From: Saccoglossus kowalevskii
Taxonomy: Eukaryota > Hemichordata > Enteropneusta > Harrimaniidae
NCBI RefSeq assembly: GCF_000003605.2
Contig: NW_003108096.1
Location: 1-37,674, forward strand
Length of the DNA stretch: 37,674 nucleotides
Reading direction: 5' to 3'
This document shows positions 9,201-20,007 of the stretch, piece after piece. The position numbers and the translations under genes were made by a program. Every line of letters begins with the position of its first letter. The stretch's first letter is position 1. The notes under the pieces were generated by a model that saw only the letters and a program-made list of their open reading frames with translations, made no database searches and was not told the origin of the DNA.

Positions 9201-11335
9201 TGTAGTCATTGACAATCCTCTACATATATAAGAGCAGTTAGGTTGGATCGTGTGGATACTCTTGTGATCGCTTTATTTGTGTTTTTATTGCTTGGCTGAT
9301 AACACTTCGACCCAAGGGAATACAACCAAACCGTCTGCTTACAAATATTCCATAACCTATCACAAACTCGAAGAGTAAACATGCGAAAACATGCGACCAG
9401 CCGATCATTATCGCTGCAGTCGTTCGCACGATCATGTTATTACCAGGGACGTGTCTCACGGTTAAAGGCTTGCAAAGTTGCAACTAGTGAATACAATTAG
9501 TACACAATATATTAATATTCTTAGTATCATGTAATATATGTTTATAATGTTGGTAAGTGAAACGTACATGATGTCATTGATAACAATACTATGTTCCCCC
9601 CATAAACTACCGGTTGTTAGTGGGATGTGATACAGTTAAAAAATCCGTTGATAGTTGATATTGGTACCACTGGTTACGATTTGTAGGAGTACTAACACAG
9701 ATTACACATTGCAAGATTTGTATTAAGTTACAATTATCAAAGGATACTGGTATTGATATCGCTTCTAGTAGCATTGTCAAGAACAGTGGTACGAATGTTC
9801 TTTTTGTCACTTATCCATCACTGTCATAATTTTAAAGTTTATCAGAATCACAGTGCTAATACCCCGCCGACACACACAACTAGTGTAGACTACTATAAAT
9901 GCTCAACCTTGGCCTACTACTTGAAGGCAGAGTTGGGTTTTCATTAGCAAATGTATTAATAGAAATCCACAAACACTCAATCGTACGTTGCAATTTGTAA
10001 TGCCATCAAAGAACATTGTAAACACTTTTTTTGTTTGATGCATGACTTGTGATTACTTACACAGGTTAGACATTATAAAGTTTTTATTTTCAGGTTATAA
10101 TAACAGCGAAGCCGACAGTGCAAACGATGTTCTTCGTGATTCTACTGACACTGGTATAAATGAATTCCATCATTACCTATATATCGCTATTTGTCTTTTA
10201 CATTATCAGTGCCACATCAAAACATATTAATATATCATGGAAGCAAAAACAATTCACAAAAATAGCATATACAACACTAAATAGTCAAATCACTAAGAGA
10301 AAGATATGGACCACATGGTATACATAAAGTATAGTCAGGTATCTTGTCCCGCCATTATTCTATAGCTTAATCTTAACAGCTGCATCGCTGTGCATAGTTA
10401 AACAAGAAATTTTCAAAAAACACAACAGTTGTTACTTTTTATGTCAGTCCGTTTGAGAATTATAAAATAACTATACACTGCAAAATTCAAATGTTATTTC
10501 ATTGATGGCCATGATAATTACCATATATCGTGTTTGCTATTAATACATATGTAAACATATGTAAGTAGAAAACATTATCATTAAATTGCCATGAAAATTG
10601 TGATTGTCACTGTATTCAATTATTAATCTATTGGGTCTTCATAGAGAGATATAACTAAAAACGTAAAACCAAGTACATTTAATTTAAATTAAATTCATAT
10701 ATCCCATTCTTATATCAAATGATTGGTGGTAAAGGTGGTCGATTTGATAGGTTCTTGCTCGCATGAAATATAGATAGTGATACTGGTATGTCAAATTTTC
10801 CCGGCCACGTTTTTATTTAACAAATTATCACGAAGTGATTCTGTTTCCTGTTGTTGCATTGATTTAAATTGTGTTCAGAAAACATTTACTTTGTTTTATT
10901 ATCTGTCATTCTCCACTTTTCATTTACATTTGCATATTATTCTTAGTGTATTTTGTCACAGGTTATATGCAATACTGAACTATCAAGTTCATTGTCAGAT
11001 GATTATGTCATTCTTGAGTTACCTGAAATAATCAAAATGTACTACTATTATATATTGTACTACCTATGTATGTGCGTAAATGCATTCGTTTCCATGTACT
11101 AGTATATTGTTAAATATATGTCCATTGTATTTTGTAGATATTCCTTTACGAAATTGTCGTAATGTGTTACATATCTTATTTTTCTAACAATTTAATTACA
11201 GTAACTACAACATAATTCTCGTTTTTTTCAACAGATGTAATGTCATATGCAGTCTATATACATAATGTCAACGTCACATACGTCATATTGGTAGTCGTAA
11301 TGCAGTATGTCATCCAAATAATGAAATATGAATAA
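3110..11335 (+). CDS. Gene A: mini-exon surface protein (spliced, 8 coding exons)
   Basis: Proposed coding exons are 3110-3206, 4255-4332, 6353-6394, 6756-6797, 6891-6932, 9092-9154, 10094-10153 and 11235-11335. They total 525 nt, giving 174 residues plus stop. All seven introns are phase 1 and all internal exons are multiples of three (78, 42, 42, 42, 63 and 60 nt). The predicted product has a signal peptide, a Ser-rich Cys-containing segment, three 14-residue D-x-D-S-V-S modules, two acidic Asn/Ser/Asp-rich segments and a C-terminal transmembrane segment ending MKYE. NIT, NAT, NNT and NVT are potential N-glycosylation sites. This suggests a small, acidic, type I surface protein. Gene B has the same plan, which supports the model. 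I recognise no named family, and the function is unknown. Alternative splicing is likely possible because every internal exon is symmetric. The main uncertainty is whether further mini-exons were missed. Confidence 0.72.
4255..4332 (+). CDS. Gene A exon 2: Ser-rich 'SLCD' mini-exon
   Basis: The acceptor is TTCATTTTTTGCAG and the donor CTG|GTAAGAAT. The 78-nt phase 1-1 exon begins EVSLCDLSS, continues as a run rich in serine and ends LDCSG. It corresponds to the 60-nt exon at 20989 and the 42-nt exon at 24063 in gene B. The flanking bases are nearly identical in all three, and the length differences are whole codons, which strongly suggests coding use. The Cys in SLCD is conserved in all three; the second Cys is unique to this copy. 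Confidence 0.75.
5130..5310 (-). mobile_element. Possible tRNA-derived SINE remnant
   Basis: Read on the - strand, GGTCTCGAGTTCAAATCC resembles a polymerase III B-box region. It is preceded by CTAGCACAGTGGCAGG, which resembles an A-box or anticodon-arm sequence, and is followed by a GC-richer body. This piece sits in gene A intron 2 and is absent from gene B. Two overlapping open frames run across it but look incidental. Confidence 0.35.
6353..6394 (+). CDS. Gene A exon 3: D-S-V-S module 1
   Basis: A 42-nt phase 1-1 exon after TTTTATTTCAG, with donor AATG|GTAATA. It encodes GYDSVSANITNPQN, with an NIT sequon. It is one of nine related exons in the window. The intron downstream carries a TTAA-flanked inverted-repeat element. 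Confidence 0.72.
6442..6705. mobile_element. MITE-like insertion at a TTAA site, family 1
   Basis: The neighbouring duplicate intron reads ACTCGTTAATATATAAAC. Here that sequence is split at TTAA by about 260 bases. The left end begins TTAAAGGGCGGTAGTCGTCG, matching both ends of the complete element at 18622-18754. The right end is degraded; fragments such as ACCGCCGACGACTCC are visible near 6580. The GC-rich, CpG-rich ends contrast with the AT-rich host. Confidence 0.65.
6756..6797 (+). CDS. Gene A exon 4: D-S-V-S module 2
   Basis: A 42-nt phase 1-1 exon encoding DSDSVSTNATDPPN, with an NAT sequon. The acceptor is TTTATTTCAG and the donor is the slightly weaker ATG|GTGATA. The next module lies only 93 bases downstream. 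Confidence 0.7.
6891..6932 (+). CDS. Gene A exon 5: D-S-V-S module 3
   Basis: A 42-nt phase 1-1 exon encoding DYDSVSTYTTDPPN, between TTTTATTTCAG and ATG|GTAATA. It and exon 4 are a tandem duplicate with a 135-bp period that includes the short intron, so this looks like a recent module duplication. Confidence 0.72.
7527..7905. mobile_element. Inverted-repeat element, family 2 (copy 1)
   Basis: The first 128 bases (7527-7654) form an inverted repeat: GGTTATTACGATGATATCT against AGATATCCTCGTAATAACC. A following body, beginning GGGGAATGCCGAAATCTAAA and ending near GGTGACAGATAATAATA, is shared with the copy at 32508-32868. No coding potential was seen. It lies in gene A intron 5. Confidence 0.65.
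8378..8706 (+). CDS. Unassigned ORF in gene A intron 5
   Basis: The frame is open from a stop at about 8375 to TGA at 8706. It includes the stretches LLSPNQDVTKLSDWFIYS and VPAYPIVGAHLPSSLMAPCC, with a hydrophobic end containing YWVLAGVVYLTMGK. The composition looks protein-like and the stretch is locally GC-richer. A competing 146-codon frame covers 8301-8741 on the - strand with the same third-codon positions, so strand cannot be decided by eye. No paralogous copy exists in gene B. I recognise no family; it may be a fragment of a mobile element. Confidence 0.25.
8762..8984. repeat. 58-bp direct repeat, two copies
   Basis: The copies run from 8762 and 8927, starting TCACATGAAAATATCTCTCC and ending TTCACTACATCATCT. 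They differ at a few bases and are about 165 bases apart, just upstream of gene A exon 6. Confidence 0.7.
9092..9154 (+). CDS. Gene A exon 6: acidic Asn/Asp exon
   Basis: A 63-nt phase 1-1 exon after CTTGTGTTTAG, with donor ACAG|GTAAATAT. It encodes a segment opening GDNNTYINVDEVV and continuing SDSSDIYT: acidic, with an NNT sequon. No copy was found in gene B, where the corresponding interval is filled by repeat arrays; gene B may have lost it. Support therefore rests on splice sites, phase and composition only. Confidence 0.6.
9238..9560. repeat. Dispersed repeat (second copy at 15560-15720)
   Basis: TTACCAGGGACGTGTCTCAC and the following TTAAAGGCTTGCAAAG recur at 15605-15645 with few changes. 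Upstream motifs such as CATGCGA...CAGCC, and downstream TGTAATATATGT, are also shared. This is probably an old mobile-element fragment. The frame at 9238-9483 on the - strand has no recognisable domain. Confidence 0.5.
10094..10153 (+). CDS. Gene A exon 7: GYNNSEADSAND exon
   Basis: A 60-nt phase 1-1 exon after TTTTTATTTTCAG, with donor ACTG|GTATAA. It begins GYNNSEADSANDV and is acidic. The gene B counterpart at 31546 shares the acceptor and the first 13 residues but is six bases longer before its donor. Reading past the donor gives an open frame to 10230. Compared with gene B, that extension is displaced by one base across the hydrophobic region. Confidence 0.7.
11235..11335 (+). CDS. Gene A exon 8: transmembrane terminus
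   Basis: The last coding exon follows TTTTTTTCAACAG and starts in phase 1 with DVMSYAVYIHN. An NVT sequon is followed by a hydrophobic stretch, TYVILVVVMQYVIQIM, then KYE and TAA. The gene B exon at 32399-32499 has exactly the same length and the same stop. All eight codon differences change the residue, mostly conservatively within the membrane segment. The hydrophobic stretch is 16-17 residues, short for a membrane helix but plausible with a tiny charged tail. Confidence 0.72.
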
Positions 11336-11575
11336 TACTATAATACTATACTAATTATACTATTTATGAATATTTGCTTCTGACCGAACTAATTGATCCT
11401 CATAAATGGTTGTGTACCTTTCTAAGGAAATGAATATCATTGAACACATTTATTTACTGTGTATGAATGTATTTGATAGCACTATAGTGTCTGTCGTTTT
11501 GAACTTTGTACTGTAGGTAAAACATGGAACACATCGAATTGTGTGACCAATAATAAAGTAGTATATGTTGCATAC
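11336..11575 (+). other. 3'UTR of gene A
   Basis: The sequence downstream of the stop, including TATGAATGTATTTG and CACTATAGTGTCTGT, is conserved after gene B. Gene B has an element inserted between its stop and the conserved part. Confidence 0.55.
11552..11557 (+). terminator. AATAAA polyadenylation signal of gene A
   Basis: AATAAA occurs in GTGACCAATAATAAAG, followed by TATATGTTGCATACTAAATG. The same block occurs after gene B (33152). It lies 217 bases after the stop codon, a normal 3'UTR distance. Confidence 0.65.
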
Positions 11576-14470
11576 TAAATGTAATCAATGGTATTCTCTT
11601 ATGACTATTGTCGTCAACAATTCGGCCACAATTTACAACATAATATAATATAACATCACCACCCATCGCCAGAAATGAGTGGACAAGATGGCCGACTTCC
11701 GCCCTGGCCAGTGTTCCCCAGTCGAATAAACATCACAGGATGTGCCATAGAGATTGCATTGCATAAACATACATTAAATCAAAATTTAATTTTGAGTTTA
11801 TATTATATTATTATATATTCATTTTTCCACTTTTGTGTGCTTCGTAATAGACAGGTGACGTTCCAAGCTTTCGATATGTTATAGATGTTTCCATTAAAAC
11901 TCCATCAATAAATGCCCAACTTGCCGTAAAACCTGATGATAAATCTTACACTGGCCCAGTGTATTACCAATGGATGTAATTGTGTGCCAGACTCTATTTT
12001 TTAAAAATAGGAAAATGCAGTAACACAGTTAACTGTTCAAGTTTGTTTGCTTCGTTCTGGATACTCTCTGGTTCAATGAACACGGCGACGCAGCTGACGC
12101 AGTTGTAGACGCAGTATTCGCTGCCCAAATTAGAGTTAAAATTCATACATTTTTTACACAGATGTACACAGATGCTGTTAGCAAATATAACTGTTTTATT
12201 CCAATTAACAACAGGAAGTAACCTGAATCAAGATTTATTTTATGTCCGTTACTTCATGTTAAAAATTATCCCACTTTTCGAACGTGAACCACTATCGCCA
12301 TACTGCTTTTGATGCTGAAGGTCAGACCACAAGATCAAAATATTTATAAAAAAGGTTTCATCACACTGTCTGTCCGTGAGTTGTGTATTATTCCACGACA
12401 GTCTAGACTTTTGTTTTGTAATGCGTCAGACAAATTTGCATACCAATCGCCGTTGACGATTACAATGATATTTAGTCTGTCCACATATTTTTGTATTAAG
12501 TATATAACATGTGACTGTCTTCAATGCCATCTTAAGAGTGTACCTAAGGGTATATTGTTCTCTGGTAACCACAACCATTTATTACATGGCTTCGTATGAT
12601 CAGCTGACAAATACAAGTGGGCACAGAACAATTGAAACAAAAGATTACCTCACTTACTATTGTTTTCAACCCCAAGCTGTGAACTACTTAACATAACAAT
12701 ACACTCTCAATTAGACTAAACAATAGACCTTTCAAGTCTATGACATCATCCGTTGTCTTGAATAATTGTGCATGTAATTATACTCACTGCAATGGGGTAG
12801 ACGAGAAATCTCTACTTGACCAGATTCTATTGTCTATTTCTGGCAAAGATAGGGTAATTGTTAGGGTAATTAAGGTAGTTTGAGCCAAATTTAAATGTAT
12901 ATGTATCATTATTTAAAAACTATTGTCGCTCTGGGAACTCACACAATGATATGTCATTCTTTTGAATGTTTTAACAATATTAGGATTCATAACCTAATAA
13001 TCATTTATGAATTTGTTCATGCTACTTTAGCCAAAATTCAGGATTTAATTGCACAATTGCAATAAGTGTGAAAATATATTTTTTAACCATTATCTGGAAC
13101 ATTTAAGAAAATTATTCGGTAACATAATGGCATTAACGCATAACATTAAAGCATGACATATAATCTTAAATTTGGCCCGAAATTTCTCATTAGGTTGTTA
13201 CTATACATTTGAACATGTTACTTTGCTATCGGAACTGTTACCAGATTCCAATCATAATACATTGGTTTTGCAAGATAATGAACTACACAACGAACAATAT
13301 GTCTTTGATATTCTTGTCAGTAGTTTATTTGAATTATGGAGACAGCATCTCAATAATTGTCTCCGATTATGATTTATGGCTAATCGTTATTTATTTGATG
13401 AAATATTTCTGTGGAGATGGCAAGGAGCAAGGACAGAATTTGACTAATATTACATCTACAACAAATTGGTTATCATATTTACGTAATTACAGAAGCGTGC
13501 TGAAATCTGTATTTGTGAAAGTACTGTGGAAAACTTTGTCAGAGGTTGTCAAACTTTGTATTTCACCAACTCATGATTTGCGAGGACATGATAAGCTATG
13601 AATATGAAGCTTTTTATATTGACATTGAAGGAACCCTTCTGGTGCATGAATGTCGTTTGAGTCGCATAAATGGGCTGGGGTTGGAGGAGAGACATGCAGT
13701 AATAGGAATGTAAGGACACACATAAACAAACATTCGTACCTTTCGAAATATGCTCTAAATATGAAATTGAATATTTTTGAAAAGCATTGTCCAATGGACA
13801 GCACCAATGACAAAAGTAGATGAAACAGATACAACATACATGCAATTACGGAACTAACACGCAGTGCATTTTGATTTTGTCAAATTTCATTCTTTACAAA
13901 ATGTTAGATTAGAAGTTTCAATCACAGTTAGAAGTGTAAATTATTATTATGCATGTTAATTACTGTCACTCATTCAAATTAATAATAGCTATGTATAGTT
14001 AGTCATATTTATCTTTATTAGCCGTTATTTGTTATGAGTCATACTATATGAAACTTATCATAATTAATTTCAATTGCTATACGCTGAAAACTCAGGACAC
14101 AAAGAAATGGTGCATCAGTATTGATAATCGAGTGGCTTGGTATTAAGCCATATCAACTGCATTATTAAATGTTTATGTTAAAGAAACCCAATTCCACAAT
14201 AACAAGGAAACAAGAAACCATCAATACATGTTTTACAAATCAAACAAGTCTTATTTTTGACTTGAGGTAAGCTTGACAGATATGCAATGTGATCCTATTG
14301 AACTAATGGGTGCGACAGATGGTAACCTACTCACACGTAGTTGCATAAGTCGCTTTTGAGATGATAGCTTGATGGAAATAGGTATGGCGCATATGACATG
14401 CATATGTGCGCAAACATTGAGTATTCTTGTAAAACATATCAACGCATTAACACTGAATATGACCGTGTTT
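11576..14470 (+). other. Non-coding 3' flank of gene A
   Basis: About 12850-13600 and 14215-14460 are conserved downstream of gene B (33310-33880 and 35058-35280). Frames here (for example 13209-13601) are broken by indels in the other copy and are not considered genes. A perfect 8-base-arm palindrome, CACCTGCATTATGCAGGTG, lies outside the matching part, at 14581-14599. Confidence 0.5.
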
Positions 14471-16930
14471 TGACTAAACTCAATTCACCGTAAATGCCTA
14501 CCAGTTTGTTTTTAATGTACATGTGCCTATAATCCACTTAGAGCACATGCTTTAAAGTTAGGTTGACTTCTCGATGTATTCACCTGCATTATGCAGGTGA
14601 CACACCTGAAGATAAAGATACTATATTGACGTGAACATCTTGTATTGTTGTTTGATAATATAAATTGATGAATACATTGGTCTATGATTTATCATGGATG
14701 AGTAAATCATGAAATAAAGTGTTTTAGTAGATTTGTTTTAGTTTATGATGAATCATAATCCTATAAATAATAATAAATTAAACCTACAAACGTTCCTTTG
14801 TGTTTAATGCGAAGCTCTTTTGTTAAGTACAACAGCAAATATTTCGTTGGTTTTCATGAGCTTTCATGTGATTGGTCAATGCAAGAGCACCTCTTCCAAT
14901 ATTGTTATATATTACCTGCTAATTTGATTTTATGGGCATGAATTTTACTCCGGGGTTATGTGCAAAGGACTGTGGGAGTGTTATGTTGGGTGCTGGATCT
15001 TCCAAATTACAACTGATTGATATGTTTCGATTACAGTGAGAGGGTTTCTATACAGATCAATAAACGTCGGAATGCAACGTTCACAATACCCCCCCCCAGT
15101 TTTAGCAATTTTATTTTTATTTACAAACTTGGTGAAATTATTATCCACTGATAGTCATTCGAACACAGGCAATGTCACGATATTTATCTGTAAATTGAAA
15201 AATCGTTTGTCATGTATTTTTGGTCAAAAATAGCAATTAAAAAGTTTAAAACTCCCATATGCTGAGGAAGGAGGCATGAAGTAAACAAATTTTGCGAAAG
15301 GAGAAGGGCATGAAGTAAATGTATACATTTTTAATGCAGGAATAACATAATCTACACTGGCTGTCAACTCAGCAGTTATCCAGGTCTGCAAATTATTCTA
15401 GCGTATCTATGTTACAAGTATGAAATCTATTGCATGGTTCCTGAAATATCACTGAAATAGCTGACAAGTGGCTAATTATTATGTAAATGGGATCACCCAT
15501 TTCCCTCCTTCTCTCCCTCTCTCTTACAAAAGGTTACAAACTTAAGTCAAGTCTATATAGTGTGGTGGAGTAAGCATGCGATCAGCCAACCGCTGATCAC
15601 ATGATTACCAGGGATGTGTCTCAGGGTTAAAGCCTTGCAAAGTTTCCACTACTAATTAAAGCGAACAATCTATTTATCAAATGTAATATATGTCTATAAT
15701 CTCCACCCTAAACTTGCAAGTCATTGATTCTAAACAAAAGTGCAACGGCGTGTGAATCGAATGTGCGAATGTGATGTCGCTATGTTAACACTTCACAAAA
15801 AAGGATTTTGCTTTACTCTCAGAGTCCCCCTTTTACCAAGTTTTATTCATATATATAAAATAAATAATGCATTTCTATGTAAATGTATATATATTTATAA
15901 TTTGAATATTTTACGGTGATCATTTTGGGGAATATTTTGCCATATTTAGTCAAAAACGGCGAGAAACAAGTATTTATACTCATACGTGTTCTTATTGTTC
16001 ATCTCCCAATCATACAAAACTCTATTATGACAATATAAATGACGAGATATAGAACAATCTAAAAATCAATGAATCTAACCGATGGAATCTGGAAAGTAAC
16101 TCGGACTGAAATTGCTTACAACAATTTGTGGCATTAGTAGCACTTGCTGAAATACCATGAGAGCAATGCCACTAAATTAGTGTTCTTGCGTTCATTGTCA
16201 CGTCGAAAATGGTTCGATGATTAATTGTAAATCTTCTAAATGGACATTCAATATAATAGAGTTTTGGAAATTTGTGCAAACTTAGCCCGTGCTAAGTATC
16301 TAGACTAGGTCTTAAAATCAGATCAGATTTCACCTGTAGTCAACGTTTTTGACCTCTCAGCTCGTACTAAGGAGATACGTGCAAATGCAACTTGTGACAG
16401 AAATAAAATACAGTCTAAAACTGTAACATTTTGCATTGCATTGTAATATACAGAACACAGAATTATAAGTGAAGGTATGTACTTTGCATTATGTGTGTTA
16501 TAAATTGTAGAGTTTTATGTTGAATGGATTATGGAGTTTGTCATAGTTAACTAGAGAATACCCATAATGTTGTTATTTTCTCTATTATGAACGCTATAAA
16601 GCAAATAACTTGCATACAGCAGCGTAAACACAACAATAATTATATGGAATGAGAAAATTTTGCTCGATAAACAAATCAACATGTTAACATGTTAAAGTAC
16701 AACAAATCGATAAAATTCTACATGCATTTTAGTACAACGCCCAACTCGATTAAACTACACATGAATATATTAACATTAAAAGCCCTAACCCTAATAGAGA
16801 CTACTACTTATTACACGAACATCGCGCAGACACACGACACTTAATGTGAAAATACACAAAATTATTGATTTTACAATAAGCCAAACAAGAAACGCCCTTC
16901 CAAGTGCAAAGATTCAAATATACAAAAAAT
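14471..16930. other. Intergenic spacer between blocks A and B
   Basis: Apart from the dispersed-repeat copy at 15560-15720, no exon or RNA gene was identified. A small ORF at 15036-15233 has no recognisable features. Confidence 0.45.
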
Positions 16931-16979
16931 CACAGTCATGCGTGTACATGTGAATAACATGATTGTCTACACCGTAGTT

Positions 16980-17440
16980 TGCGCGAATAACACGATTAAA
17001 TCTGGTTTCAAGCTCCCTCGCAGTAATCTTGTGGCATTGAGAATGTCCTCACAGATGCGATCCCTCACAACGGTGGCGATGAAGAGTAGATCGTTGCGAA
17101 CTTATCTCCCGCTCACACGCCTGCTTCATAAACTTGACAAAACCAGTTCTCGCTATTCTCCCACAAATGTTTCTGCAGCCTATTTGACGACTGAAAATTT
17201 TTTCTGCAGTCCATTTGACGACTCTCCGATCACACTAACAATAGCTAGGATCTTACTTGGAATTAACGGTAGATCGACTCTTCTCCAGTGGTTACAATTG
17301 TTTAGTGTAACTCCTACTGTCCAGCTTTCTGGTAGCTGTTTCTCGTTCCATCTGGCTGTAAGTAGTGGCTGAAGAACTTGTGCAGCAAAGTCTGGATTCA
17401 ATTTGAACAGTTGTGCGTTGGGGCTATTCTGACCTGGCAC
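16980..17440 (-). pseudogene. LINE reverse-transcriptase fragment (degenerate)
   Basis: On the - strand from 17440 the frame encodes a run with FAAQVLQPLLTARWNEKQLPESW, broken here as FAAQVLQPLL then ARWNEKQLPESWTVGVTLN, followed by NCNHWRRVDLPLIPSKILA. This matches the general pattern of the early reverse-transcriptase region of non-LTR retrotransposons (a-x-W-x-x-x-x-x-P-x-x-W, then N-W-R-x-x-x-L-x-x-x-x-K-I-L). The expected basic PKKGD segment is missing. The frame closes at 17180, and a short internal duplication at about 17160-17225 precedes degraded sequence. It is a dead fragment. Confidence 0.65.
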
Positions 17441-18180
17441 TAAGTATACCTATATGGTGTCAAATTGTTCATGTGGCATAATGTTTCAGTGTTCGCACTT
17501 CATTTTAACCCACTAAGGGGAATCAAATTATTTCCTGGATATTGAAGTTAATTAATTGTATGATAAAAACAAAAACAAATCAAAAGCTAACAAATAAAAC
17601 AACTTATAATACGATTATCAAATAAATATATTCATTATCATTTATATAATAATTGATTATATCCAGTCTACAGTGCAGTGATGTTGCATTCCATACAGCT
17701 TGTCCTAAAAATATATTGAAACAAGCCATGCATGACATGAGATATGGTTTTAGAAGTGCAATTCACTAAAACAACAATGGCCACCAGTCAGTCATTTCAA
17801 ATCCGCATGCACGCACACACGCACTCACACAAAGAGGTCAATACATAATTTCCCGTTTTCGGACGGCGTCTGAACGGGGAGTAATAAATATGGCATTCGC
17901 GGGCGACACTGGTTCATATACCGCGTTAGGAAAATGTATGATTACTAGTGTACGCAATACATTATGTACAAACTGGGGAGCAAACCAACAAGACCAACAA
18001 CTAACCTATCAGCCATGTTATATAATACAATATAATACAATAACAGAAAAACTGTTAAATCTATAAAATCTTAAATAATGCGTTCTCATAGACCGTCTCA
18101 TTGATTAATAGTTTAATTAGCTTAAGTAACATACTAGCTAAAAAAAAGTTTTACAGTATGTTACATCAACATTGAGGACA
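17441..18180. other. Intergenic spacer before block B
   Basis: AT-rich sequence with no gene identified. A CpG-richer stretch at about 17860-17930 has no recognisable content. Confidence 0.45.
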
Positions 18181-18621
18181 AGAAGACAAAAAAATACATG
18201 CATAATATATTATCGACTTGTAGTTAAATAATAAATATCCGTACTGGAATATTAATTATGTAATGTTCATATGCGGCGGTAGTAAATATTGCCATATAAG
18301 CCCATGCGACTTGTATAAAGCGAGTACATTACATTGCATGGTGTTAAACATTGCATTCGATGTCTTTACTCTCATCAATTAAATAGCAAAACATGAGGGC
18401 ACTTCATCAGTTATCTTCACTCTTAGGCAAATCACTGATGTAAATGTAAGAAAAACTGCTTAACAAGATTTACACTATTGTTATGAGTGAATGCTTCTAT
18501 GACTTAAAGCATGAAATGAAAAATATGCACTTAAACTTATGTAAATAACTCTCGCTATGGTTGAATTTGATTCAACAGGTGTGAAAACTATTGACACTAT
18601 TGGTTATTTATCACATACATA

Positions 18622-18754
18622 TTAAAGCGCGGTGGTCGTCGCGCAGCGCGTGTTCGAAATTAATGTAAATAAACAATGTATTCTACACGCGTTGTATACG
18701 GCGCTATGAGTCCCATATCGAACAGGACGCGGCGCGACGACTGCCGCCCTTTAA
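18622..18754. mobile_element. Complete 133-bp MITE, family 1, TTAA-flanked
   Basis: The ends are imperfect inverted repeats of about 23 bases, TTAAAGCGCGGTGGTCG on the left and CGACTGCCGCCCTTTAA on the right. The TTAA termini match the insertion preference of piggyBac-type elements. It has no coding capacity. It sits in the 5' flank of gene B and is absent at the matching position in block A. Confidence 0.8.
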
Positions 18755-19241
18755 CCATTTCCGTATTCAAATAACAAAAACATTATTTTTCATGAAGTAT
18801 TCACTTATATAATGATGATATACAATCTCACTATTAATAAGTACAAAACAAATAATGTATTTTTCAGAGACAGACAGAAAAAGACAAATTGAATTTGGTG
18901 GGCTGTATAACAATTCACAAAGATAAAGTTGACAAAGTAGGTGAATCTTCATTGGTTGGAGCCATTCGTGATAAACATTCTTGACAAACATCCTTACAGA
19001 AAAAGTCACATTGCAAATTTTGCCATGTTCTGCCCATAGCAGGTAAAAAGAAAATACATTTTATCTCATTTAAAAACCATTTCAACAGCGGCCTGTGCAA
19101 TAACGTTGTTGTTACCGTTCACAATTGCAGTTTGTTCATTTGTACAGAATTATTCGTAGCAGTACTACACCATGACATGTCGTTTTAAACATTATTCAAC
19201 CAGACAAGGCTACACTAGTTTGGTTATCCTAGTACCTAATT

Positions 19242-19242
<1 letters not shown>

Positions 19243-19324
<82 letters not shown>

Positions 19325-19328
19325 TTTT
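19243..19328. repeat. (TTTA)n microsatellite
   Basis: About 21 uninterrupted TTTA units lie in the 5' flank of gene B. The matching block A site (around 2310) has only a short degenerate TTTA stretch. Confidence 0.95.
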
Positions 19329-19711
19329 AATATTTTTTCACTAACTAATTCAATTAAATGGATAAACATAGTATATGACTATGAATAATGTAATGGATAA
19401 CATAGTTCTTTAAGGCCTTCACTTCTACTAATCTTTATTCTCCAGCGTTACTCCCTTCCTCTTTAAACAATGAGAGGCGAGTTACCGCGGAATAAATGGA
19501 ACTTGTAAATACAGATCAAATGAAAATGCATACATGTTTATTATGATACACACATCCACATATGTAGTTATTCTGATCTCGTGACGAATAAAAATGGTAC
19601 ATATGGTTTTTGACCATTCATTATTAGCTACCTAATGGGGATGTCGATTTCTTTAAAAAGTGGCGTCTGTATAACAAACATATGGTGTTAAATGGGGGTG
19701 TGTGACGGCTA

Positions 19712-19788
19712 GCGATCTCACAACGAGTATTAGTCCAAGGCTTGACATATTATTGCCGGCAACTGCACTGATTTGTTTGTAAAGGTAG
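19712..19788 (+). other. Probable 5'UTR exon of gene B
   Basis: Conserved with 2856-2935. It ends in the strong donor GTAG|GTAAAACC and is followed after 101 bases by an acceptor, CTACACAG (to 19889), just before the start codon. The 5' end is unknown. Confidence 0.45.
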
Positions 19789-19910
19789 GTAAAACCAGTC
19801 GATGTACAATGACGCATCGATAGCTGCAATATACATTTGTTTGTTCTTGTTTTAATAAATTTCCAAATGTCATATTTATTTCTACACAGTAACTAACTTG
19901 ATTTGCTCAA

Positions 19911-20007
19911 ATGGTTTTGACCGTCTTACAGAGAAGCGTTATGGTGATTCTGACGTTACAAGGCGCGTCTGTGAGAGACACGGAATGCTTGTTTATTAGC
20001 AGTTCAG
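19911..20007 (+). CDS. Gene B exon 1: signal peptide
   Basis: It encodes MVLTVLQRSVMVILTLQGAS, followed by VRDTECLFISSSG, with a hydrophobic core and a plausible cleavage site near GAS. The donor TTCAG|GTACAG in phase 1 is identical to gene A. The single Cys is conserved between the two copies. Confidence 0.75.

Larger units (their letters stand above)
1497..14470 (+). repeat. Duplicated block A (gene A with flanks)
   Basis: Block A matches block B (about 18180-35290) in the same order and orientation. Matching landmarks are 1497/18200, 1745/18760, 2543/19442, 2856/19712, 3110/19911, 4255/20989, 9232/31061, 10094/31546, 11235/32399, 11552/33152, 12970/33430 and 14215/35058. Introns differ by many insertions and deletions, while coding exons stay in frame. 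Block B is longer because modules were duplicated and mobile elements inserted. Confidence 0.85.

Noticed and set aside
10947-11096. Possible exon after TTTTGTCACAG with a frame containing SSSLSDDYVILELPEI
   Set aside because: It would require phase 0, against the phase-1 rule of the locus; phase 1 meets a stop after four codons; gene B lacks the segment.
13209-13601. 130-codon + frame downstream of gene A
   Set aside because: The homologous sequence at 33660-33880 has frame-breaking indels and the composition is that of AT-rich non-coding DNA.
16776-16796. CCCTAACCCTAA resembling telomere repeat
   Set aside because: Only two units; expected by chance in a window this size.
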